DNA from: Stigmatella erecta
GTDB lineage: Bacteria; Myxococcota; Myxococcia; Myxococcales; Myxococcaceae
Reading direction: 5' to 3'
Length of the DNA stretch: 64,000 nucleotides
NCBI RefSeq assembly: GCF_900111745.1
Contig: NZ_FOIJ01000001.1
Location: 744,001 to 808,000 of the forward strand
This document shows positions 27,489 to 39,400 of the stretch, in pieces. The stretch's first letter is position 1; each line of letters opens with the position of its first letter. The notes under the pieces are model-generated. The model had not been told where the DNA came from. It worked only from the letters and a program-made list of their open reading frames with translations, and did no database searches. The position numbers and the translations under genes are program-made.

Positions 27489-30400
27489 GAGGCCACCTGC
27501 GTTCCGGTGCTGTTGTGGAGAGAAGAGATACGGCTTGAGGGCTCAGCAAAAAGGGGGTGCGAGGGCAGGGACTGGAGGGGCTGCTCCGGGTCCGCGATCA
27601 CGCACTCCACCAGCACCTGGAAATACGTTTCCAGCGCCTGGATCGTGGCGGTTTCGAAGAGGCGGGTCCGGTAGTTGAACCTGCCCACGAACCCCTGAGG
27701 GCCCTGGGACATGGACAGGGACAGATCCAAGGGGGCCCACTCCTTCCTCGGGAGGGCCAGAGGAACCGCCATGAGGTCCGCGAACCCGAGGGCCGCCGCC
27801 GCCGACTGGCTCGGGAAGGCGAAGCCAATCTGAACGGGCGAGCGGCGAAGCCCCTGGGAGGACCCCTCCAACATCCGGGCCTTCTCCACATAGGGCATGT
27901 CCGCGTGCTCGAAGGCCTCCAGGAAGCCGTCGCGGACCCGTCCGAGGAGTTCCCGGAAGCTCGGGTTGCCGGAGACATCGCCGCGCAGGAGCGTGATGTT
28001 GGCGAAGACGCCGAGCATCTTCTCGCACTCGGCCCGGGTGCGGTTGGCCTGGGTGAAGCTGATCAGCAGGTTCTCCTGCCGCGCGCTGCGGGACAGGAAG
28101 GCCTCGAAGACCGCGAGCATGAACAGGAACGGGGTGAGCCCTTCCTTCACGCAGAAGGCGCGGACCTGATCGGACAAGGGGGTGGGCAGCTCGAAGGTGT
28201 GGCTGGCCCCCTCGAAGCCCTCCTCGCCGGTGGGCGCACGATCAAAGGGGAGCTGAAGCGCTTCGGGAAGCGGGGTCAGCTTCCGCTCCCAGTAGGCGCG
28301 CAGGCGCTCCAATCCGCCCTCTTGCATCCACTGCTGCTCCCAGAGCGTGTAGTCCCGGTACTGGAGCGCCACGGGGGCCAGGGGCGAGGGCTTGCCATCA
28401 CGGTAAGCGCTGTACAGGGCCTCCAGCTCGCCGAGGAACACGGAGGCGGACTCGAAGTCCGTCAGCACGTGATGCATCCCCAGGAAGAGCACGTGCTCGC
28501 GCTCGGAGAGGCGGAACAGCCCGAAGCGGAGCAAAGGCCCGTGCGCCATGTCGAAGGGCAGACCGAGGTGCACCTCGGTCTGCTTCAAGGCCTCGGCCTC
28601 CCGGCGGTCCTCGGGCAGGTGAGACAGGTCCATCACCGGCAACTCCACGGAGAGCGCCGGGTGGATCCGTTGGACGGGCACTCCGTCCACGAGGGGGAAC
28701 GTGGTCCGCAGCGCCTCATGGCGATGCACCATCTCCTCCAGGCCCCTGGCGAGCGCATCCGCGTCGAGAAGGCCCTCCAGCCGGAAGATCAGGGGAACCA
28801 AGTTGACGGGATCCTCGGGAGGAAGCTTCCCGGGCATCCACGCCAGTTGCTGCGCGTACGAGAGGGGCACGTATTCCGCCGGGGGCCCCGGCACGATGGG
28901 CGGGGGCTGCGGCCCCTTCGAACCGGCGCGAGAGGCCACGATCTTCTCGACCAGCCGGGCCACCGTGGGCTGCTCGAAGATGTCCAGGACCGCGAGCTCC
29001 ACATCGAAGATGGCCCGGATGCGGGAAAGGATCTTCACCGACATCAGCGAGTGGCCACCCAGGTCGAAGAAGTCGTCGTGGACGCCGACCTTGTCCACGC
29101 CCAACACCTCCGACCAGATGCCGACCACCAGCTCCTCGGTCTGGTTCCGCGGCGCCACATACCGGTCCACCGCCGTTTCGCTCTGTCCAGGCGGCGGCAG
29201 CGCCTTGTGGTCCACCTTCCCGTTGGGCGTCAGCGGCAGCGCCTCCATCACCACGAAGGCCGTCGGCACCATGTACTCCGGCAACCGCTCTGCCAGGAAC
29301 GCCTTGAGCCTCTCCGTCTCCAGTTCCTCCTCCGGCTGCGGCACCACGTACGCCACCAGCTTCTTGTTCCCTGCTTCCTCCCGGATCACCACGAGGCCTT
29401 CCCGCACCCCCTGGTACTTGCTCACCACCGCTTCGATCTCGCCCAGCTCGATCCGGTAGCCCCTCAGCTTCACCTGTCCATCGGCTCGGCCCATGAACTC
29501 CAGGTTCCCGTCCGCCCGGTACTTCGCACGGTCCCCGGTCCGGTACAGCCGCGCTCCCGGCTGTGCGCTGAACGGGTCCGGAATGAAGCTGCTGGCCGTC
29601 AGCTCCGCTCGGCCCAGGTAGCCTCGGCCCACTCCCTCCCCTCCGATGTACAGCTCCCCCGTCACCCCCACCGGCACCGGCTCCAGCTCTTTCCCCAGCA
29701 CGTACAGCCGCGTGTTCGGATAGGGCTTGCCGAATGGCGGCTTGCCCTGTCCCGCCTCGCACCGCTTGCTCGCCGTGGTGATGCTCGCCTCTGTCGGCCC
29801 GTACTGCTGGATGAAGCGCCGGCCCGGCGCCCACCGGTCCACCAGCTCCCCGGGGCACGCCTCTCCTCCCACCACCAGCGTCCTCAGCGGGCTGTCCTCC
29901 TCGTACGGCAGTGCCGCCAGCACCGGCGTCGCCACCATCAGCTGCGTGATGCCCTGCTCCCGGATGAACCGCGCCATCTCTGGCCCTGGCATCAATGCCT
30001 CCGGCGGCGCGAACACCACCGTGCCCCCATGCAGCAGCGGCAGCAGCAACTCCTGCACCGCCGCATCGAACCCGATGGAGGCGAACGGCATCAGCCTCTG
30101 CCCGGGCCCCATCTGGCTCTCCCGCTGCGAGCCTCTCAGCGTGTTGAGCACACTGCGGTGCTCAATCAGCACCCCCTTGGGCTTGCCCGTCGAGCCTGAC
30201 GTGTAGATGACGTACGCCAGGTTCTCCGGCACCACCTCCACCTCGGGCGCCTGCACCGGTTGCTGGGTGAACTGCTCCCACTCCACGTCCAGCAACACCC
30301 GCTGCTCTCCGTACGACGGCACCTCGTATGCCAGCCGCTCCTGCGTCACCAGCACCGGCGCGCCCGCGTCGCTCAGCATGTACCCCAGCCGCTCCATCGG

Positions 30401-33400
30401 GTGCGCCGCGTCCAGCGGCAGGTAGGCTCCTCCCGCCTTCAGGATGCCCAGCACCCCCACCACCAGCTCCACCCCCTTGTCCAGGCACAGGCCCACCACC
30501 ACATCCGGGCCCACTCCTCTCTCCCTCAGGTAGTTCGCCAGCTGGTTGGCGTACACCTCCACCTGCCGGTAGCTCAGCTCCGTCCCCTCGTACGACACCG
30601 CCACCGCCTCCGGCGTTCGCTCCGCCTGCTTCGCGAACACCTCGTGCAGGCACGCAGGCTCCATCTCGGCGCTCGTGGCATTCCACTCCTCCACCACCCG
30701 CTGCCGCTCCTGCGCGCTCATCAGCGGCAGCTTCGACACCCTCTGCTCGGCGTTGCCTGCCACCGCCTCCAGCAGCGTCGTCAGGTGTCCCAGCATCCGC
30801 TGGACCGTCTCCTCTTCGTACAGCTCCGTGCTGTAGTCGCAGAAGCCCGCCAGCCCATCGCCCTGCTCGAACGTCATCAGCGCCAGATCGAACTTCGTCG
30901 TCACCGTCTTCGCCTTCACCCCCGAGATCTGCAGATCGCCGAGGTGCGGATTCGACATGGCGTTGCGCAGATCGAAGACCACCTGGAACAGGGGCGAATG
31001 GCTCAGGCTTCGCGTGGGCGCCAGCTCATCCACCAGCCGCTCGAAGGGCACATCCTGGTGCGCGTACGCTCCCAGCGCCACCTCTCGCACCCTCCCCAGC
31101 AGCTCACGGAACGTCGGATCCCCTCCCAGGTTGACGCGCAGCACCAGCGTGTTCATGAACAAGCCGATGAGCGGCTCGGTCTCGGTCCGGTTCCGGCCCG
31201 CGATGGTTGTCCCCACCGAGATGTCCTCCTGCCCGCTGTAGCGGTGCAGCAGGGCGTGGAAGGCCGCCTCCATCAGCATGAAGAGCGTCACTCCCTCCCG
31301 CTGGGCCAATCCTCGCAGTGCCCGAGTGACCTGGGCGGACAGCTCGAACCCTCCGACGGATGCTCCCCGGGTGGTGCGGACCGCCGGGCGAGGACGATCC
31401 GTGGGCAGCTCCAGGACCGCGGGAGCCCCCGCCAGCTGCTTTCTCCAATAAACCAGCTGCCCTTCCAGCACCTCGCCGGACAACCAGTTGCGCTGCCACA
31501 CCGTGTAGTCCGCGTACTGAATGGGCAGCGCGGGCAGCGAGACCGGGCTGCCAGCCATGAACCCCTGGTAGAGACTCGCCAGCTCGCGGAAGAAGATGCC
31601 ACCGGACCATGCGTCGTTGACGATGTGATGCATCGACAGCAACAGCACGTGCTCGTCCGGGGAGAGCCGCAGCAGTTGCGCACGCACCAGTGGCTCTTTG
31701 TCCAGGGCGAATGGCTTGTGCGCGTCCTCGCTGGCTCGCCGCCGCACCTCCTCCTCACGCTCCTGCTCAGGCAGGCTCGAGAGCTCCACCACCGGCATCT
31801 GGAACAGGAGGTCCGGGGAGATCACCTGAGCGGCTTTGTCCCCCGTCGCCACGAAGTTCGTCCGGAGCACCTCATGCCGGCGGATGATTTCCTGGAAGCT
31901 CTTCTCCAGTGCTTCGGCATCCAACTGCCCCTTGAAGCGAAGCGCGATCGGAACGTTGAACAGGGCGCTCCCGGGCTCCAGCTGGTCCATGAACCACAGC
32001 CGCTCCTGGGCAAAGGAGAGCGGAATCTCCTCGTCGCGAGGAACCGGCAGGATCGACGGGGACTGGAGCCCCTGACTGTCATCCGAGGACACGATGATGC
32101 GGGCCAGGCCCGCCACGGTGGGGAATGCGAACAACTGGCTCACCGCCAGCTCCACCTGCAGCGTGTCCCGGATCCGCGAAAGCACCCGTGTGGCCATCAG
32201 CGAGTGGCCACCCAGGTCGAAGAAGTCGTCGTGGACGCCGACCTTCTCCACGTCCAACAGGTCTGACCAGATGCCCGCCACCAGCTCCTCGGTCTGGTTC
32301 CGTGGCGCCACATACCGGTCCACCGCCGTTTCGCTCTGTCCAGGCGGCGGCAGCGCCTTGTGGTCCACCTTCCCGTTGGGCGTCAGCGGCAGCGCCTCCA
32401 TCACCACGAAGGCCGTCGGCACCATGTACTCCGGCAACCGCTCTGCCAGGAACGCCTTGAGCCTCTCCGTCTCCAGTTCCTCCTCCGGCTGCGGCACCAC
32501 GTACGCCACCAGGCGCTTGTTGCCCGTCTCCTCCTCCCGCACCACCACCACCCCGTCCCGCACCCCCTGGTACTTGTTCACCACCGCTTCGATCTCGCCC
32601 AGCTCGATCCGGTAGCCCCTCAGCTTCACCTGCCCGTCGGCTCGGCCCATGAACTCCAGGTTCCCGTCCGCACGGTACTTCGCACGGTCCCCGGTCCGGT
32701 ACAGCCGCGCTCCCGGCTGTGCGCTGAACGGGTCCGGAATGAAGCTGCTGGCCGTCAGCTCCGCTCGGCCCAGGTAGCCTCGGCCCACTCCCTCCCCTCC
32801 GATGTACAGCTCCCCCGTCACCCCCACCGGCACCGGCTCCAGCTCTTTCCCCAGCACGTACAGCCGCGTGTTCGGATAGGGCTTGCCGAATGGCGGCTTG
32901 CCCTGTCCCGCCTCGCACCGCTTGCTCGCCGTGGTGATGCTCGCCTCTGTCGGCCCGTACTGCTGGATGAAGCGCCGGCCCGGCGCCCACCGGTCCACCA
33001 GCTCCCCGGGGCACGCCTCTCCTCCCACCACCAGCGTCCTCAGCGGGCTGTCCTCCTCGTACGGCAGTGCCGCCAGCACCGGCGTCGCCACCATCAGCTG
33101 CGTGATGCCCTGCTCCCGGATGAACCGCGCCATCTCTGGCCCTGGCATCAATGCCTCCGGCGGCGCGAACACCACCGTGCCCCCATGCAGCAGCGGCAGC
33201 AGCAACTCCTGCACCGCCGCATCGAACCCGATGGAGGCGAACGGCATCAGCCTCTGCCCGGGCCCCATCTGGCTCTCCCGCTGCGAGCCTCTCAGCGTGT
33301 TGAGCACACTGCGGTGCTCAATCAGCACCCCCTTGGGCTTGCCCGTCGAGCCTGACGTGTAGATGACGTACGCCAGGTTCTCCGGCACCACCTCCACCTC

Positions 33401-36400
33401 GGGCGCCTGCACCGGTTGCTGGGTGAACTGCTCCCACTCCACGTCCAGCAACACCCGCTGCTCTCCGTACGACGGCACCTCGTATGCCAGCCGCTCCTGC
33501 GTCACCAGCACCGGCGCGCCCGCGTCGCTCAGCATGTACCCCAGCCGCTCCATCGGGTGCGCCGCGTCCAGCGGCAGGTAGGCTCCTCCCGCCTTCAGGA
33601 TGCCCAGCACCCCCACCACCAGCTCCACCCCCTTGTCCAGGCACAGGCCCACCACCACATCCGGGCCCACTCCTCTCTCCCTCAGGTAGTTCGCCAGCTG
33701 GTTGGCGTACACCTCCACCTGCCGGTAGCTCAGCTCCGTCCCCTCGTACGACACCGCCACCGCCTCCGGCGTTCGCTCCGCCTGCTGCGCGAACACCTCG
33801 TGCAGGCACGCGGGCGCCATCTCGGCGCTCGTGGCATTCCACTCCTCCACCACCCGCTGCCGCTCCTGCGCGCTCATCAGCGGCAGCTTCGACACCCGCT
33901 GCTCGGCGTTGCCCGCCACCGCCTCCAGCAGCGTCGTCAGGTGTCCCAGCATCCGCTGGACCGTCTCCTCCTCGTACAGCTCCGTGCTGTACTGGCAGAG
34001 GCCCACCATTCCGTCCTCATGGTCCACCATGAGGAATGCCAGATCGAACTTCGTCGTGGTGATCTGGGTCCGCAGGGGCGAGAGCTGGAGATCCGCCAGC
34101 GCAGCAGGGGGGCCTCCAGCGGAAAGCCCCACGTCGAAGACCACCTGGAACAGGGGCGAATGGCTCAGGCTTCGCGTGGGCGCCAGCTCATCCACCAGCC
34201 GCTCGAAGGGCACGTCCTGGTGCGCATACGCCCCCAGCGCCACCTCTCGCACCCGTCCCAGCAGCTCACGGAACGTCGGATCCCCTCCCAGGTTCACACG
34301 AAGAACGAGGGTGTTGATGAACAGGCCAATGAGCGGCTCGGTCTCGGTCCGGTTCCGGCCCGCGATGGTCGTTCCCACCGAGATGTCCTCCTGCCCGCTG
34401 TAACGGTGCAGCAGGGCATGGAAGGCCGCCTCCATCAGCATGAAGAAGGTCACTCCCTCCTTCTGAGCCATCCCGCGCAGCGCTCGAATCAGCGCCGCGG
34501 GAAGCTTGGGCCCCACGGCGAGCGCGCCCCGGGTGGTGCGGACCGCCGGGCGAGGACGATCCGTGGGCAGCTCCAGGACCGCGGGCGCTCCGGACAGCTG
34601 CTTCCTCCAATAGGACAGCTGCCCCTCCAGCACCTCGCCGGACAACCAGTTGCGCTGCCACACCGCATAGTCCGCGTACTGAAGGGACAGCGCCGGCAGA
34701 GGAGACGCTTCGCCACGGCCGTGGGCCTCGTAAAGGGCCCCCAGTTCCTTGAAGAACAGGCCCATGGACCAGCCGTCCGTCACGATGTGGTGAAGTGCCA
34801 GCAACAGCACTCCCTCTTGTGGCGCCAGGCAGAGCAGCTGGGCCCGCAGCAGCGGTCCCTTCGTCAGATCGAACGGCCGAGCCGCATCCTCGTCGGCTCG
34901 ACGTTGCACCTCCGCCTCCCGCTCCTGACCAGGCAAGCCTGAGAGGTCCACCACGCTCAGCTGAAGCCGCGGCTCCGGCGAGATGACCTGCACCGTCTGG
35001 CCTTGCACCGTCGCGAACGTTGTCCGCAACGCCTCGTGACGATTGCAGAGCTCCCGCAGGCTCCACTCCAGACGCCCGGCGTCCAAGGGGCCCGTCACCC
35101 GCGCGGCCAGGGTCAGGTTGAACGACGGATCCCCAGGGGAAAGCTGATCCAGGAACCACAACCGCTGCTGGGAAAAGGACAGCGGCAGCGGGTGCTCTCG
35201 CGGCACGGGAGCCAGCTTGAGCCCCTCGGACGCGTGCAGCTCGTGCCGGGAGGAATCCACCCGCTGGGCCAGAGCGCTCACCGTTGGCGCCTCGAAGAGC
35301 CACCTCAGCGGCAACTCCATCTGAAACGCGGTCCGAAGCCGTGAAGCCACCTGCATCGCCAGGAGCGAGTGACCGCCCAGGGCAAAGAAGTTGTCGTGCC
35401 GCCCCACCCTCGGAACGCCGAGCAGCTGCGCCCAGATCCCGGCCACCAGCTCCTCACTGGGAGAGCGCGGGGCAGTGAAAGACTCGGACTCCCGAGCCAC
35501 GGGCGCTGGCAGGGCGCGCCGATCCACCTTCCCGTTCTGCGTCACCGGGAGTTTTTCCAGCACCATGAAGGCTGCAGGAACCATGTACTCCGGCAGCGTC
35601 CCCGACAGGAGGGCCCGCAGCTCGTCCTCGCGCACCGTCTGTCCAGGATGAGCCGTGACGTAGGCCACCAGCCGTGCCCCACTGGGCCCGTCTTCGCGCA
35701 CCACGGCCACCGACTCATGCACCGCAGGGTGCTTGGCCAGCACCGCCTCGATCTCTCCCAGCTCGATGCGGTAGCCCCTCACCTTCACCTGCGTGTCCAG
35801 CCGTCCCAGGTACTCCAGCTTCCCGTCCGCCTGCCTCTTCACCAGGTCGCCCGTCTTGTACAACCGGGCCCCTTCCTCACCCCTGAACGGGTCCGGCACG
35901 AACCGCTCCGCCGTCAGCTCAGCCCTCCCCAGGTACCCTCGCCCCACCCCTTCTCCGCCGATGTACAGCTCCCCCGCCACCCCCTTGGGCACCACCTGCA
36001 TCTGCCCATCCAGCACGTACAGCTGCGTGTTGGCGATCGGGTGCCCGATCGGCACTGCCCCCTCCGCCGCATCCGCCGCCGCCACCTCGTAGATGCTGCA
36101 GCCCACCACCGTCTCGGTCGGACCGTACTCGTTGATCAGCCGCGTCTGCGGCGCGTGCTCCCTCCAGTACCTCAGGCTCTCGGCCGACAGCCCCTCTCCT
36201 CCGATGATGAACGCCCGCGTCCTGCCCTTCACCTCTTCGGGCTTCAGCTGCTGTGCCAGCACCTTCAGGTGCGTCGGCGTCAGCTTCACCAGGCTGTAGT
36301 TCTCCCCGGCCTTCAGCACCTCGCCCAGCCCCTCTACCCCCTCCTCCTCCCCCACCATCACCACTGGCCTTCCCACCACCAGCGGCAACACCAGGCTCGT

Positions 36401-39400
36401 CACCGTCAGGTCGAACGAGATCGACGAGTGCACAGGCGCTCCCTGGCCCTCCTCCACACGGTACTCTCGCGCGCTCCACCGCAGGTAGTTGCATACCCCC
36501 TGGTGCTCCAGCATCGCTCCCTTGGGCTTGCCCGTAGAGCCCGAAGTGTAGATGACGTACGCCAGGTTCCGGGATGTCACCCCACTCACCGGCGCATGCT
36601 CTGGCTGCTGCGCCAAGTCTGCCTGCTCGCTGTCCAGGCACACCACCTGCGCCTTCAGTTCACTGAAGCGGCTCACCAGCGCTGCCTGCGTCACCAGCAC
36701 CGTCGCCCCAGTGTCCTCCATCATGTAGGCCAGTCGCTCTCGCGGGTACGCCGGGTCCAGCGGTACGTACGCCCCTCCGGCCTTCAGAATCCCCAGCAGG
36801 CCCACCACCGTCTCCACCGTCCGCTCCGTGCACAGCCCCACCAGCTTCTCCGGCCCCACTCCCTTCTTCACCAACAGCTGCGCCAGCTGATTGGCTCGCC
36901 GGTTCAGCTCCCCGTACGTCACCTGTTCGCTGCCGCTCCGCACCGCCACCGCTTCCGGCGTGCGCGCGGCTTGCGCCTCGAACCACTGATGGACGCACTG
37001 CTCCCTCGGGTACTCCGCCTCCGTCTGGTTCCACGTCTCCAGCACCTGCTGGCGCTCTTGCTCCGTCAGGAGCTGCAACTCCCTCAACCGCTGCTCGGGG
37101 GCCGCAACGATTCGCTCCAGGGCCAGCTTCCAGTGCTCCAGCACCTGATCGATGAGCGCCGCATCGAAGGCGTGGGGCTCATGCGCGAGTCTCAGCTCCA
37201 ACTTCCCCCGGGGGAATCCCAGCGTGGCCGTGAGCGGATAGTTCGTCCGTTGACTGGGCCGGAAGGTCTCCGCGTCCAGAATCCCGAGCCGTTCCTTCTC
37301 GGAGGCGTCCATCGGGTAGTCGAACACGAACAGGCTGTCGAACAGCGCCCGCTCCCGGGGCACCTCACTCCACTTCTGGATCTGTACCAGCGCGCAATGC
37401 TGATGCTGCCGCTGCTCCAGCTGGTGCGCCTGGAGGTCCTGCAACCACTTCAAGAGAACGGCCCCGGCAGGCAGCCGGACCCGGACTGGCAGCGTGTTGA
37501 TGAGTACGCCAACGATCGCTTCGGCTCCCGTCAGCTCTGGCGGACGGCCCGCAAGGGTGCTGCCAAAGACGATCTCTGGCTCTCCGCTGTAGCGGCCCAG
37601 CACCAGCGCCCATGCCGCCTGGGCCACCGTGTTGACCGTCAGCTTGTGCTTGCGCGCGAAGGCCTGCACCGCCTCCGTGGACGCCTCCGAGAACTGGACC
37701 TCGCGCTCGCGCTGCTGAGAGGACTCGGAACCGGTACGGTCCAAACTCCGCGCACCTGGCAGGGGCGTGGGCGCCGTGAAGCCCTGGAGTTCCCGGGTCC
37801 AGTACGCCTGCGCCTCGGTGGAGTCCTGCCCTTGCAGCCACGCGATGTACTCACGGAAGGCGGGCCTTGGGGGTAGCTGGATCTGCCGGCCTTGCACGAA
37901 GGCCTCGTACAGTTCGAACAGGTCCTTGAGCAGCAAGGAGGCGCTCCACCCATCCAGCAGGACGTGGTGGAAGCTCCAGATGATCCAGGAGTCGTTGTCC
38001 CCCATCCGGACGATGGCCACCCGCATCATCGGCGGGCGTGAAAGCTCGAAGCCCCGAGCACGATCCTCCTGGAGGAACGACTCCAGCCGCGAGTGCCGTT
38101 CGGCGGCAGGGACCTCCCGCCAGTCGAGCTCTTGCCACGGCAGCTCCACCCGCGGGTGCACCACCTGGAGCGGCTCCGGCACTTCGCCCCAGAAGAAGCC
38201 CGTCCGCAGGATGGGGTTGCGGTCCACCAATTCCTGCCATGCGCGCCGGAAAGCCGGGGCCTGAAGCGTGCCCCCAAAGCGCCAGACGGCTTGCTCGAAG
38301 TACATGCCCAGCTCCACCGACAGCAGCGCGTGGAAGAGCATGCCCTGCTGCAGCGGCGACAGCGGATAGATGTCTTCGGCACCCGGGTGCTGCTTCAGCA
38401 CACGCTCCAGCGTGGCCGGGTCCAGCCTCGCCAGCGGGAAATCGGAGGCCTTCAGCGGATCGAGGTTCCGCACCACACCCTGCACGTGCGCTCCACCCGC
38501 CTCCACCACCACCGGCCCGAGCTCGGCAATCGTCTGATGCTGGAACAACTGCTTCGACGTGACCTTGAGGCCGACCTGGTGAGCACGGGCCACGATCTGC
38601 ATGCTGCTGATCGAATCGCCGCCCAGCTCGAAGAAGTTGTCGTGCACGCCGATGCGCGGCTGCTTGAGCACGCTGGCCCACACCTCCGCCAGCTTGCGCT
38701 CCACTTCCGTCCTCGGTTCGACGAAGCCTTCCCTCCGCCCGTCTCCGTCGAGCGTGGGAACGGGCAAGGCCCGCCGGTCGACCTTGCCGGTGAGGGCCAG
38801 CGGCAGCGCCTCCAGCCTCACGAACGCCGAGGGCACCATGTACTCCGGCAGCTTCTGCTTCAGCGCGCTTCTGAGCGCCTCGCTGCTGGGCATGGGCTGC
38901 TTGCCACCCCCCACCACGTACGCCACCAGCCTCCTCACTCCAGGCACATCCTCCCTCACCACCACCACCGCCTCGCTCAGCCCCTCCTGCTGGCTCAGCG
39001 CCGCCTCCACCTCCTCCAGCTCAATCCGGAAGCCCCTGAGCTTCACCTGGAAGTCCATCCGCCCCAGGTACTCAATCTCCCCACTCTCCAACCACCTCAC
39101 CCGGTCCCCCGTCCGGTACAGCCTCGCTCCGGGCTCCTCACTGAACGGGTGGGGGATGAAACGCTCCGCCGTCAGCTCCGCTCTCCCCAGGTACCCTCGC
39201 GCCAGCCCCGCACCTCCCACGCACAGCTCTCCAGCCACACCCACCGGCACTAGCCTCTGCCCCTCGTCCAGCACGTACACCTGCACGTGGGGCAACGCCC
39301 TCCCGATGGTCGGCCTCCCCTCCTCCACCTGCGAGTTCTGCGTCGCGCAGATCGTCACCTCCGTGGGGCCATAGGCATTGATGAACCGCCGGCCTGGCTT

